From contig NZ_JHYI01000006.1 of NCBI RefSeq assembly GCF_000621445.1, forward strand, positions 310,001 to 374,000: a DNA stretch of 64,000 bases. Reading direction: 5' to 3'. Origin of the DNA: Alkalihalobacillus bogoriensis ATCC BAA-922 (lineage in GTDB: Bacteria > Bacillota > Bacilli > Bacillales > Bacillaceae_F). Numbering within the stretch: position 1 is the first letter of the stretch; the number at the start of each line of letters is the position of its first letter. Below the pieces are notes generated by a model that made no database searches, was not told where the DNA came from, and saw nothing but the letters and a program-made list of their open reading frames with translations. Positions 17,903 to 27,244 of the stretch are shown here, piece after piece. A program made the translations under genes and the position numbers.

Positions 17903-18817
17903 TCAACTACGTTCGTTCAAAACTAGGGAAGCAGCCCCAACAATCCCCGCATCTTGTTGCAATCCGGCCGGAACAATTTTTGTTTTCCGGCCAAATGGAC
18001 TTAACGCATATTTGGAAACATATTGTTGAACAGCTGAAAATAACGGTTCACCTACTAATGACACTCCTCCACCAATGACAATCTTTTCCGGTTCAAACAT
18101 ATTGATAAGGGTCACAAGACCGATCCCAATATACTCAAATGTTTCCTGAATTAAAGCTGTCATTTCTTCATGTCCTTCATCATATAAAGCGAAAACTTCT
18201 TTTGCATCAAGGTCTCGTCCTAATCGTTCTGTTGCCCTCCTTGCAATGGCAGTTCCTGAAGCTAACGATTCAAAGCAACCTTTTTGCCCACACACACAAG
18301 TTCCTTTCGACTGATCCAATACAATATGACCGACATCCCCTGCATTTCCAAATGCTCCACTAATCAATTGACCATTTGCATATAACCCTGCACCGATTCC
18401 CGTACTAATGGTGACAAAGATATAGTTCGAGTGCCCTTGAGCAGCCCCAAATCGCCCTTCTGCTAATGTAGCTGCTGTCGCATCATTTTCAAAATGAATC
18501 GGAACATTCCATGCTTTTTCGAAAAAAGCAGCCACTTCAATATTACGCCATTTCGGTAAATTCGGAGGACAAGCGATAATCCCTTTCTTTTTATTAATAG
18601 GTCCTGGTGCACCAATACCCACACCCAATATCGCTTGCCACGAAGTTTGTTCGGACTCCATTAATTTCTCTGTTTGTTGTTTGATTTCTACTAAGACATC
18701 ATTCGGGTCTTTTGTTTTATCAGTTGCGATTTTTACTTTAGCTTTTATTTCCCCTTGTAAATCAACGATGCCAATAGCAATTTTTGTGCCGCCAATATCA
18801 ATTCCAATTGCAAACAT
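17903..18817 (-). CDS. ROK-family sugar kinase (glucokinase/mannokinase/fructokinase type)
   Basis: The ROK signature is complete: N-terminal phosphate loop IGIDIGGTKIAIG, sugar-binding ENDATAATLAEG, GHIVLDQSKGTCVCGQKGCFE with the zinc-binding Cys-X-Cys-G-X2-G-Cys pattern, and KIVIGGGVS. The frame can be extended to a GTG at 18832, but that codon overlaps the ribosome binding site GGTGGGGGG, so ATG 18817 (MFAIGID) is preferred, giving 304 residues. It follows the beta-mannosidase gene by 36 bp, so it most likely phosphorylates the freed hexose (mannose or glucose) with ATP in the cytoplasm. The B. subtilis glucomannan operon also includes a ROK kinase, GmuE. The sugar cannot be read from sequence alone. 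Confidence 0.88.
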   Translation of the reverse strand: MFAIGIDIGGTKIAIGIVDLQGEIKAKVKIATDKTKDPNDVLVEIKQQTEKLMESEQTSWQAILGVGIGAPGPINKKKGIIACPPNLPKWRNIEVAAFFEKAWNVPIHFENDATAATLAEGRFGAAQGHSNYIFVTISTGIGAGLYANGQLISGAFGNAGDVGHIVLDQSKGTCVCGQKGCFESLASGTAIARRATERLGRDLDAKEVFALYDEGHEEMTALIQETFEYIGIGLVTLINMFEPEKIVIGGGVSLVGEPLFSAVQQYVSKYALSPFGRKTKIVPAGLQQDAGIVGAASLVLNERS

Positions 18818-18853
18818 TCTACATCCCCCCACCTTTACTTACTGAACAAAAGG

Positions 18854-21319
18854 CTACTCCATTGTTGCAAGGTCATAAATCGAACGTGTTTTTAATTGAC
18901 TCTTAAACATATTAAGATCCATGACTTGATTCATCTTTTCTTTTAACACAACAATTTCTTTCGTTTCACTAGCAGATAAGTCAAAGTAATTATCACTGAA
19001 TATACAATCTGCTTCATGTAAATCTAACTCAATATATTTAGCAAATGTCTCTGTTTGCATCGTTATCACAAACGCATATTCTGTTTCAGTTATATTCACC
19101 TTAATTTCTGGATTTATAAATTGAAAATGTTTAACTTTTGTAAATAAAATAGTCGAGTGTCCTTGCACTTTTCCGTCATACATTAATTTATATTCTAAAT
19201 AATGATTCTGCTTCATTTCATCTAAAGAAAGCTGATGAAAAGTCATCGACTCACATGGCTTTGCAAACAAAGGGGGAACTGTTGCTGTAACTGTTCCTTG
19301 CTCGACAATCGTTGAATCATTTCTTCTCAAGCACCAATGAATTGTACAATGAACTTCCTCTGTTCTATCGTTTGTCACGTAAAAGCTCATAGTATTTGCT
19401 TCATCTAAAACAGATAATAACACTGGCGCATAAAACTTTTTCGCAAAATAATGTAATGCTTTCCAGCGTCCGTTATAATCAATACTGGACCAAGACGCCA
19501 CTGGCCAACAATCATTTAGTTGCCAATAGATAGATCCCATACATCGACCGCGGTGTCTTCTCCAATGTTCAACCCCATATTTAATGGCTTCTGCTTGTAG
19601 AATTTGTGAAGCATACAATAAAGAAGAAAAGTCTTTTGGATACAAAAAGTTTTCCGACAAATAAAACAAAATCTTCCCGTTTGCTGATCCATTTTTTTGA
19701 TGATTTTCCATAACATAAGAAAAAATATTACGGTCAGAAGGCTCTGTAAACGACTTCACAGTTTTTAAAGAAGGGAAAGATTGAAAACCGAATTCCGAGC
19801 AAAACCGGAAATGAAATTTTCGATATTCCGTAAAAGGTTTTAATCCATGCCATACATCCCAATAATGGACATCACCTTCATTTTGACTATTCGGCTTTAC
19901 AAAACCTCCTCCTGATGATGGCGAAGAAGCCCAATAAAATGTTTGCGGGTCTAATTTTTTCATTAAATCAGGGAAAATCATTTCAAACTGCTTTATATAA
20001 TCCACCCTCAGCTTTGGTGGTTTAGGGAAATCCCACCCTACCCACGCTTCTTCCATTTCATTGTTCCCACACCATATTCCGAGACAAGCATGATGCCGTA
20101 TTCTTTTAACATTATCTTCTACTTCTGCAATAATCGTTTCTGTAAATTCATCCGTTAATTCATAAACAGCACAAGCAAACATGAAATCCTGCCAAACAAT
20201 GAGTCCGTATTGGTCACATAATGTGTAGAATTCATCGTTAGGATAATAACCTCCACCCCATACGCGAATCGTATTGAAGTTGGCATCAACACAATCTTTT
20301 ATAAGTTGTTCCGTTTTCCCTTTAGAACCTCTTGAAATTAAGTTATCTTCGGGTATATAGTTTGCACCCATTGAAAAAATCGAAATTCCGTTAACTTCGA
20401 ATTCAAATGTTTCCCCCCACTGGTCAGGTTCTTGTTTTACTTTGATCGTTCGTAATCCAATCGTGTACGTTTTATTATCGATTTTTTTCTCATTTTCGTA
20501 AAGCGCGATCACAACTTTATACAACGGTTGTAGACCGTATCCATTTGGCCACCATAGCTTTGGGTCGTTTATTACCGTCTCGAGTTGTTCTACTTGTTCA
20601 ATCGGAGCTGTCTCGTTGCTAATAACATCGCCGTTCGGACCAATAATTTCGACACTTACTGTAACAGTTGAAGGGCGATACGTTGTAATATTTATTTTCG
20701 TCTGTAATGTTACTTGGCCGGAAGAGTGGTGTTGAGTCATATAGACATCGTCAATTTTTCCTGTTTCATAACCTCGTAAAGAAATTGACCGCCAAATCCC
20801 GCTATCTGGAATTTTCGGTCCCCAATCCCACCCAAACATATAATGAGCTTTTCGTAGATGAGGGAACCCTTCTATTGCGTCAGGTACACCCCATAAATAG
20901 CTTTCTGATTGTTTTTCTTTTATGTATTGCACTGGAGAGGCAAAGTAAATATGGATTTCATTTATTCCCACTTGCAAATACTTCTTAACATCAAACTCAT
21001 ATATGCGATGCATATTATTCGTCGTTGCAACACCTTTTCCATTTATCGATATGGTTGCTAATGTGTCTAATCCCTCACAGCATAATGTAATTTCATCTTG
21101 CTGTAAAAAACCTTTATCAATGTCAATTTTTCTAACGTATTCATAATCTTTTTGAGCTATTTCATACACAAACTTCTCGTTATCACGGTAAAAGGGATCT
21201 TCCATTTTTCCATGTTTCAACAGTTCAGAAAAAACTGAACCAGGGACAATTGCTTCTAACCACTCATCTGAATCCGCTTGTTTCATCTTCCATTGTCCAT
21301 TTAAATCGATGGTACGCAT
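18854..21319 (-). CDS. GH2 beta-mannosidase, intracellular
   Basis: 821 residues from ATG 21319 (MRTIDLNG), which has AGAGGAG upstream; the frame runs 23 codons further but without a good site. Domain order is that of GH2 beta-mannosidases: sugar-binding jelly roll (GWDWGPKIPDSGIWR), immunoglobulin-like domain, (beta/alpha)8 barrel with IRVWGGGYY, the acid/base in WCGNNEMEEAW (Glu421) and the nucleophile in FCSEFGFQSFPS (Glu509), then C-terminal beta domains. There is no signal peptide, so it hydrolyses imported beta-1,4-manno-oligosaccharides from the non-reducing end. It forms an operon with the ROK kinase and lies beside a convergent-free LacI gene (21675) that may control it. Glucuronidase- or galactosidase-type GH2 is less likely because of the WCGNNE form. 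Confidence 0.9.
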   Translation of the reverse strand: MRTIDLNGQWKMKQADSDEWLEAIVPGSVFSELLKHGKMEDPFYRDNEKFVYEIAQKDYEYVRKIDIDKGFLQQDEITLCCEGLDTLATISINGKGVATTNNMHRIYEFDVKKYLQVGINEIHIYFASPVQYIKEKQSESYLWGVPDAIEGFPHLRKAHYMFGWDWGPKIPDSGIWRSISLRGYETGKIDDVYMTQHHSSGQVTLQTKINITTYRPSTVTVSVEIIGPNGDVISNETAPIEQVEQLETVINDPKLWWPNGYGLQPLYKVVIALYENEKKIDNKTYTIGLRTIKVKQEPDQWGETFEFEVNGISIFSMGANYIPEDNLISRGSKGKTEQLIKDCVDANFNTIRVWGGGYYPNDEFYTLCDQYGLIVWQDFMFACAVYELTDEFTETIIAEVEDNVKRIRHHACLGIWCGNNEMEEAWVGWDFPKPPKLRVDYIKQFEMIFPDLMKKLDPQTFYWASSPSSGGGFVKPNSQNEGDVHYWDVWHGLKPFTEYRKFHFRFCSEFGFQSFPSLKTVKSFTEPSDRNIFSYVMENHQKNGSANGKILFYLSENFLYPKDFSSLLYASQILQAEAIKYGVEHWRRHRGRCMGSIYWQLNDCWPVASWSSIDYNGRWKALHYFAKKFYAPVLLSVLDEANTMSFYVTNDRTEEVHCTIHWCLRRNDSTIVEQGTVTATVPPLFAKPCESMTFHQLSLDEMKQNHYLEYKLMYDGKVQGHSTILFTKVKHFQFINPEIKVNITETEYAFVITMQTETFAKYIELDLHEADCIFSDNYFDLSASETKEIVVLKEKMNQVMDLNMFKSQLKTRSIYDLATME

Positions 21320-21468
21320 GAAAAACACTCCTCTAATACTATTATATTTAGTAGGTTCCCCAAAAGTTTTTGTTATTATTGTTATCATTTTTGTTATTTT
21401 AACTAACTAAATAATAACATCGTTACTCTCTATTTGACAATGTAAAACATTCATCTCTTCCGTAATAA

Positions 21469-21622
21469 TTAAGAAAAACGCGAAGCGTCTTTTCTTTCAA
21501 GCGAAGTGCGGTCCCTGCCCGCTTTTCTTGAATAAGCTTTCAAAACTTCACTGCTAGATCACTATCTTATCTATTAAAAAAAACGCGGGAGCGTCTTTTC
21601 GTTTCTTTCTTATCATTTAAAA
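21469..21622. repeat. MITE-like intergenic repeat, family A, copy 2 (with extra partial unit)
   Basis: TAAGAAAAACGCGAAGCGTC at the left, GTGCGGTCCCTGCCCGC in the middle, AATAAGCTTTCAAAACTTCA then CTGCTAGATCACTATCTTATC to the right, followed by a second left end (AAAACGCGGGAGCGTCTTTTC) and TTTCTTATC. It fills most of the 355-bp gap 21320-21674. The rest of that gap is the AT-rich upstream region of the mannosidase gene, with several ATAACA repeats (21372-21412) that might be operator half-sites. Confidence 0.72.
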
Positions 21623-21624
21623 AA

Positions 21625-21652
21625 GCCACCGAAAGCTTCTTTTATCGGTGGC
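21625..21652 (-). terminator. Terminator of the second LacI-family gene
   Basis: GCCACCGA / TCGGTGGC, 8-bp stem with a 12-base loop, followed on the minus strand by TTTTTTAAA, 22 bases after the stop codon. Confidence 0.85.
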
Positions 21653-21674
21653 CGTCCTATAAATAATGATGCTT

Positions 21675-22703
21675 CTATTTCGGAGCGCTAATGGATGATC
21701 TTATCATTAACTCTCCTTGAATGACAATTTTTTCAGCGGGATATGGCAAATGATTTTTACGCCAAATCAATTTTGATACGGCCCGCTTCCCTAATAACTC
21801 CCTTAACAGATGTACTGTTGCTAATGGCGGATTTGTATATAAGCTGATATCCAAATTATCAAATCCTGTCACCGAGCAATCTTCTGGTACTTGAAATGAG
21901 AATTGTTGCAATGTTTTCATCACTTTACTTGCAATATCATCATTTGCACAAACAAATGCCGTTGGAAAAATGCCATCACCAGCTTTTCTTTCTTGTACCC
22001 ACTTTTCAAAATTGTTAGAAAGGGAATTGTCATAAGGAATCTCAATTTTTACATCTTCACTGTTTTGAGTTAAATTTGCTTTTTCCATTGCTGAACGAAA
22101 CCCTAGCCAACGGTCATAAAAACTTTTAGAAAATGATGTATCACCGACAAATACCAATTTTTCATGGCCCAGTGTCAGAAGATGCGCTGTCATTTTATAA
22201 ATCCCATCATAATTATCTGTAAAAACGGCATCCGCCTTAATCAAAGGTTCTTCATGGTCAATAAGGACAATCGGTACATTATATTGCTGAAAATCCACTA
22301 GTTTTTCTGAGGAAATTTTACCGACACCTATTATGCCAAGTAAACCTTTCGTTTGAATCATTCCTTCAATTTTCTGGTCTTGATTTATAATAACGAGCCC
22401 ACATTGCCTCTCGGAAACTTCTTGTGATAACCCTTCAATGATACTTCCCCAATACTGCGATTCATGTTGATAGCCACGCTCAGGAATCACAACAATAACA
22501 AAAGCCGAGTGGTCATTTCCATTCTCATCCTGTGTTTGTTGTTCAGCTTGTTTAAAATACCCTAATTGCTGGGCGACAAATAAAATCTTTTGCCTCGTTT
22601 TTTCGCTCACTCCCGATTTTCCATTTAATGTCTTTGAGACGACATACTTTGAGACTCCCGCTGTATTTGCAATTTGCTGCATTGTAATTTTTTTACGAGA
22701 CAT
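21675..22703 (-). CDS. LacI/GalR-family regulator next to the mannoside operon
   Basis: 342 residues from ATG 22703 (MSRKKITMQQ), with AGAGGTG upstream; the longer frame to 22793 runs through a terminator and is not credible. Helix-turn-helix at about 7-26 (TMQQIANTAGVSKYVVSKTL), hinge region, and an effector domain (about 65-340) with GIIGVGKISSEKLVDFQ and VTGFDNLDISLYTNPPLATV. It is the gene directly upstream of the beta-mannosidase/ROK operon, on the same strand, separated by a terminator and a repeat, and so is its probable repressor. The effector is unknown. Confidence 0.9.
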   Translation of the reverse strand: MSRKKITMQQIANTAGVSKYVVSKTLNGKSGVSEKTRQKILFVAQQLGYFKQAEQQTQDENGNDHSAFVIVVIPERGYQHESQYWGSIIEGLSQEVSERQCGLVIINQDQKIEGMIQTKGLLGIIGVGKISSEKLVDFQQYNVPIVLIDHEEPLIKADAVFTDNYDGIYKMTAHLLTLGHEKLVFVGDTSFSKSFYDRWLGFRSAMEKANLTQNSEDVKIEIPYDNSLSNNFEKWVQERKAGDGIFPTAFVCANDDIASKVMKTLQQFSFQVPEDCSVTGFDNLDISLYTNPPLATVHLLRELLGKRAVSKLIWRKNHLPYPAEKIVIQGELMIRSSISAPK

Positions 22704-22780
22704 TACAAAACACCTCTGTCCTTTATACCTACTTGTTTTTTTTGTTAGTATAGCAGTTACGTTAGAAGGATAACAACAAA

Positions 22781-22815
22781 AAAAAGTATCCATTTTTCAC
22801 AGAGCGGATACTTTT
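22781..22815 (-). terminator. Terminator of the PP2C phosphatase gene
   Basis: AAAAAGTATCC / GGATACTTTTT, 11-bp stem with a 13-base loop, followed on the minus strand by a T-run. It begins a few bases after the phosphatase stop codon. Confidence 0.88.
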
Positions 22816-22820
22816 TCAGC

Positions 22821-24008
22821 TTACTTTGTCAATATCGAGATCATACATATATCATCACTTATTGTTTCACTAGCTTGTGCTTGCTCTAAGAAGAAACCTA
22901 ATGCATTTACATTGACTAACTGTTCATACTTTTCTTTTATTTCTATTACTGTATTTTTATTTTCTTCATACAACATATCTAATAAACCATCAGTATATAA
23001 AAATATTTCACCTTTTTTCCCAAATGGAACCGTCCTCGTTTGATTCGGTATCGTTGATTGAATACCTAAGGGTACGGTTCCTCTTTCAAGAAAAATAGCT
23101 CCACACTCATCTTTTAAAATACCAGGAGGATGTCCTGCATTTAAAAAATCAACCTGCTGTAACGGCATATTCACAACTAAATAAATCCCTGTAACAAATG
23201 AGGAAAATGTAGATTCCTCATCAAACAAGTTAAGAATAAGACGGTTTATTTGATTCATCACGGCATAAGGTTCCCCTACTTCCTTGATAATTGACTCTAA
23301 TGCGGGACGAATCGCCATCCCAATTAAAGCAGAAGATACCCCATGCCCCATTACATCTAATAAAATCACACCATATTTACCTTTTTCAATTTCATACCAA
23401 GCACATAAATCACCAGAAAGATGGGCAGATGCTTTATAGACATAGTCTACTTTTATTTCTTCTGTATCCAAAGGTTTATTCATCACAGATTGTTGAACTC
23501 GTTGAGCCAAATCTAATTCTTTTTTTGTTTTTTCTTCATATGTTGCTAATTTGTCAAACGCCTCTTCTAACTCAATCGAATTTGCGATTAAATTAGCATA
23601 ACGTTGTAGTATTGGAATGTCTTGCTCTGATAAGGCGTTTGGACTAGGGTCTAATGCACAAAGCGTACCAAATGCTGTTCCGTCTTCAATTGTAATAGGA
23701 ACCCCTAAGTAAGAACCAATCGAAAAATCAGACGTTACTTTCATCGATTTCACTAACAGCGATTTCGACGAGTCTTTAATTAACAAAGGTTTCATACTCG
23801 AGACAACCATACTACAATACGACATTTCAATCGAAGAATGAAAAGGATGAGGAATGGTACATCCTCCTTCTTCATTAATTACATCTAATATAACAAATCG
23901 CTCATTTTTTGTACTAGCAACAAAAAATGACCTTGCCGAAAGTGTTTCTTTCATTAGTTCGAGAACCATTTTCGCTGTTTCTTTTAATTTTGATTTTGGA
24001 TGTCTCAT
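22821..24008 (-). CDS. GAF-domain PP2C-type serine phosphatase (RsbU/SpoIIE family)
   Basis: 395 residues: GAF domain (about 10-165; GSYLGVPITIEDGTAFGTLC), a helical linker/coiled coil (165-200), and a SpoIIE-type PP2C domain (about 200-395) with metal-site motifs HLSGDL and LLDVMGHGVSSAL, the FLNAGHPPG strand and YTDGLLDM. RsbU-like enzymes dephosphorylate an anti-anti-sigma protein and so switch on a stress sigma factor; the GAF domain would sense a small molecule or redox state. No anti-sigma or anti-anti-sigma gene is nearby, so its partner lies elsewhere. It is a single gene between a LacI gene and a GGDEF-EAL gene. Confidence 0.9.
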   Translation of the reverse strand: MRHPKSKLKETAKMVLELMKETLSARSFFVASTKNERFVILDVINEEGGCTIPHPFHSSIEMSYCSMVVSSMKPLLIKDSSKSLLVKSMKVTSDFSIGSYLGVPITIEDGTAFGTLCALDPSPNALSEQDIPILQRYANLIANSIELEEAFDKLATYEEKTKKELDLAQRVQQSVMNKPLDTEEIKVDYVYKASAHLSGDLCAWYEIEKGKYGVILLDVMGHGVSSALIGMAIRPALESIIKEVGEPYAVMNQINRLILNLFDEESTFSSFVTGIYLVVNMPLQQVDFLNAGHPPGILKDECGAIFLERGTVPLGIQSTIPNQTRTVPFGKKGEIFLYTDGLLDMLYEENKNTVIEIKEKYEQLVNVNALGFFLEQAQASETISDDICMISILTK

Positions 24009-24117
24009 TAGGTAAAACCTTTCTTTAAAAAGAATGACATATCAGGCTATCGATAGTAGTATGTTTTATTATACTAAAAATGAGAATGAGCTTAAATGGT
24101 TTCTTCAGGTTTCTATG

Positions 24118-24162
24118 AAAAAAGAAGTGTATTCAGTGGCCTCCTTGAATCACTTCTTTTTT
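24118..24162 (-). terminator. Terminator of the second GGDEF-EAL gene
   Basis: AAAAAAGAAGTG / CACTTCTTTTTT, 12-bp outer stem with a further ATTCA / TGAAT pairing inside, ending in TTTTTT on the minus strand. Confidence 0.87.
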
Positions 24163-24178
24163 ATATTTCAAAAGGATG

Positions 24179-26833
24179 TTACTCAAGCGATTTAAATAGT
24201 TCATGACTTGGCAATGGCTTACTAAACAAGTATCCCTGCATACAAGTACAACCCATTTGTTCAAGCGTCTGTTTTTGAGCCTCTTCTTCAACACCTTCAG
24301 CAATTAAGTCTAATTGTAAATTAGTCGCTAATGTAATGATGGAATCGACAATCGCTTTGCTCGCTTTATCTTGTTGTAACTCTCTAACAAATTCTCGGGG
24401 AATTTTTAAAGTATGAATTGGGAGCTTCCCTAAATAGGATAAGGATGAATATCCTGTTCCAAAGTCATCTATCGAAACTTTAATCCCCATTTCTTGTATA
24501 GCCTGTAATTTTGCTATTGTCTTTTCAACATTCGTCATCGCTACAGCTTCTGTTATTTCTAACTCTAAATACATCGGATTAAATTCTGTTTCATCTAGTA
24601 TTGTTGAAATCATCTTAACTAATTGACTTGACTTAAACTGCAGCGGCGATAAATTCACCGAAACTTTCAACTGGCAACCTAAGTCATGCCAACGTTTTCC
24701 TTGTTCACAAGCTTCACGCATCACTCGTTCACCAATCGGAATGATTAATCCGGTTTCTTCGGCAATTCCGATAAAATGGGCTGGTCCAAGTAAACCTAAT
24801 GTTGGATGATTCCATCGAATTAACGCTTCTACCCCATACATTTTGTTTCTTTTCGTATCAATTTGTGGTTGATAGTGTAAGAGAAACTCTTTATTTCGTA
24901 ATGCTTTGTGCAAGTCACTTTCAATGACAAATTTATGGGTCGGTTGGATTTCCATTGTTTTATCATAGATTTTATATTGACTTTTCCCTTCACTTTTCGC
25001 TTCATACATTGCGATATCTGCTTTTTTCAATAAGCTAACTGAAGTATTATGCTCACCATGATGGTGAACAACAACTCCAATACTTGGGGTAGCAAAAATT
25101 TCATGCTTTCGGATAATATACGGCTTACTTAACACATTAATAATCCTTTTAACCAATTGTTCAATGACAGCTTTATCTTGAAACTGACAAATTAATAGGG
25201 CAAATTCATCTCCACCATGCCGAGCAAGAGTATAGTCTTCCTTACAAACTCGTTGAATTCGTTTTGTCATCTCAACAAGAAGTTCATCCCCTGCATCATG
25301 ACCGAGTGTATCATTAATGATTTTGAACCGGTCAACATCCATATATAACACAGCTAGTTTTTCACCAACTAGGTATTCTTTTTCCAATTCCAAATTTACG
25401 CTCTGTTCAAACGAAAAGCGGTTTGGTAGTCCAGTAAGTACATCATGGTAAGCAAGAAAATTTAATTCTTCTTCTGTACGCTTAAAATCTGTTATATTTT
25501 TCCCAATTCCAAATACGCCGACTACCTCTTCATCGATAATAATGGGAACAAGTGTAATGTTTACATGATGCACATTTCCAAAATAATCTTTTATCGGTAC
25601 TTCATAATATTGTGGTTTCCCTTCAAGTACTTTTTTAAAATAATAGGAAGCATTCTCCAGTTCACTTTCAGCAACAATTGTTCCTATCGATTGTCCGGCT
25701 AATTTATTTATCGAATAACCCGTCAGTTTTGCGCATGCTTCGTTAGCACTTAAAAATCTCCCTTTTACATCTAACGAAAAAACCGGGTCTGGATGATATT
25801 CAAATAACGAACGATAGTGCTGGGCACTAAGGGATAACTCTTTGTTCTGTTCGTTAAACTTCCTTAAAAAATGTTTATTTTCAACTAATATTAGAAATTG
25901 CCGAATAATCACTAACATTATTGCTATATAAGAACCTACTGTTAAAGATGTTACTCGTGTATTTTGATTCACGATAACGACCATTAATAACAAAACAATA
26001 CTTACTAGGGGAGCAATTATTTGAACTTTTGTAAAGGAGTGTGTCACACTCTTCTTTTCTGAAACGCCTTCTACTAATTGCTGATGAAAAAAACTAGCAT
26101 AACCTACTAATAGCAATGATAATGTAAACAACGGATCAAAAAAACTGCCTGTTTCATAGTTTCCTGTTAGCTGTAAATACATATAACTAGTATCAGCTAC
26201 AACTTGTATCGCTATCCCGATAAATAGAATAACAAGAACAATTTGAATTTTAGTTTTTTGAGAATACAGAAAAAGAATAAGAATACTAAAAAATAAAAGA
26301 AGGTCTCCGATAGGATAACCTATAGACACGAATAAAAACATGCCAGTTAAATCAGGGTCTTGAATTAATTCCCTAATAAACACATGATAACTAAACGTTG
26401 CCGCCACAACCATAATAATCAAAACTTCAAATACGTACCGGACATTAAGAAACACTTTGTTATCGAAGCATACAAGATATGAAAATGCCAGTAAATAAAA
26501 GAAGATTTGTAGCTTATAAAACAAATCTGGTAAGCCAGGAAACGGAACTTCCACTTGTAAATAGCTTTCATAATACATCCAAAATAGTTCTGCTATAAAA
26601 TAGTGAAAACAGCCGATAGCCAAAAACAACCAAAATAACCGTTGTTTTGATTTCTCTCTTTTTGATGCCAGCCATAACCATATCGCAGCTATAAGTGGAG
26701 CGATTGTCGAAAAAAGATTACGAGAAAATACGGTGCTCCAATTTTCAACATCACCGAAAACAAGGAGCAAATAATATAGTACAATATATGTAAAGATAGC
26801 ACCTAGTATATATTTATTTTTACTCTTGTTCAT
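24179..26833 (-). CDS. Membrane-bound PAS-GGDEF-EAL cyclic-di-GMP turnover protein
   Basis: 884 residues: eight or more membrane segments (about 8-312), a PAS domain (about 335-450; FSLDVKGRFLSANEACAKLTG), GGDEF domain with intact motif at 540-544, and EAL domain with EALIRW at 669-674 and EITEAVAMTN. The membrane part is paralogous to that of the protein at 15443-17770 (shared YPIGDL, ADTSYMY, GSFFDPLF), but this protein has an added PAS domain. Both catalytic signatures are present, so synthesis and breakdown of c-di-GMP are each possible. It is a single gene with its own terminator. The upstream gap holds no other gene. Confidence 0.93.
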   Translation of the reverse strand: MNKSKNKYILGAIFTYIVLYYLLLVFGDVENWSTVFSRNLFSTIAPLIAAIWLWLASKREKSKQRLFWLFLAIGCFHYFIAELFWMYYESYLQVEVPFPGLPDLFYKLQIFFYLLAFSYLVCFDNKVFLNVRYVFEVLIIMVVAATFSYHVFIRELIQDPDLTGMFLFVSIGYPIGDLLLFFSILILFLYSQKTKIQIVLVILFIGIAIQVVADTSYMYLQLTGNYETGSFFDPLFTLSLLLVGYASFFHQQLVEGVSEKKSVTHSFTKVQIIAPLVSIVLLLMVVIVNQNTRVTSLTVGSYIAIMLVIIRQFLILVENKHFLRKFNEQNKELSLSAQHYRSLFEYHPDPVFSLDVKGRFLSANEACAKLTGYSINKLAGQSIGTIVAESELENASYYFKKVLEGKPQYYEVPIKDYFGNVHHVNITLVPIIIDEEVVGVFGIGKNITDFKRTEEELNFLAYHDVLTGLPNRFSFEQSVNLELEKEYLVGEKLAVLYMDVDRFKIINDTLGHDAGDELLVEMTKRIQRVCKEDYTLARHGGDEFALLICQFQDKAVIEQLVKRIINVLSKPYIIRKHEIFATPSIGVVVHHHGEHNTSVSLLKKADIAMYEAKSEGKSQYKIYDKTMEIQPTHKFVIESDLHKALRNKEFLLHYQPQIDTKRNKMYGVEALIRWNHPTLGLLGPAHFIGIAEETGLIIPIGERVMREACEQGKRWHDLGCQLKVSVNLSPLQFKSSQLVKMISTILDETEFNPMYLELEITEAVAMTNVEKTIAKLQAIQEMGIKVSIDDFGTGYSSLSYLGKLPIHTLKIPREFVRELQQDKASKAIVDSIITLATNLQLDLIAEGVEEEAQKQTLEQMGCTCMQGYLFSKPLPSHELFKSLE

Positions 26834-27206
26834 TCGTATGACCTGCCCTCTATTCCTTATAGGTATTTAGACCTTGTCTCCATGTGATTTTCATTCACTT
26901 TTAGTTTATATATAAAATATTATTCGGTATATTATTACAATAAACGACAAGCACTCCTTTATTTTACCATAATTATTTACCGTGTATATTGAAATTTTTA
27001 ATTACCAAACAATAACAATAAAAGTTCCCCTTTTTTCTTATAGTAAAAAAGAAATGGTTAGAAAGGATCGATTTCAGAGTCCCATAACTATTTGAAACAA
27101 AAGACTATATCTCAATTCTATTTAATGAATGCAGGTTACTGTCTTTTCACATTATAGTAAATCTTTTTACACCATAACCATCTATAAATTCTATAAGAAT
27201 ATAAAA
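26834..27206. other. AT-rich gap with no gene seen
   Basis: This gap lies between the GGDEF-EAL start and the rocA terminator. I see only AT-rich sequence that must hold the promoter of the GGDEF-EAL gene; there is no credible frame with a ribosome binding site, no RNA gene and no repeat-family match. Confidence 0.6.
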
Positions 27207-27239
27207 AGCCAAGTCACCCTTTTTCAAAAGGACTTGGCT
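27207..27239 (-). terminator. Terminator of the rocD-rocA operon
   Basis: AGCCAAGTC / GACTTGGCT, 9-bp stem with a 15-base loop and T-rich follow-on (TTTTTATATT) on the minus strand, just after the rocA stop. Confidence 0.88.
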
Positions 27240-27244
27240 ATATT

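Noticed and set aside
22703-22793. N-terminal extension of the second LacI protein (from 22793)
   Set aside because: It overlaps the terminator of the phosphatase gene and a strong site precedes ATG 22703, where the typical LacI N-terminus begins.
26834-27206. Riboswitch or small RNA upstream of the GGDEF-EAL gene
   Set aside because: I could not find a conserved riboswitch core (for example a c-di-GMP-I type GNRA-loop pair) or a terminator belonging to a separate transcript.
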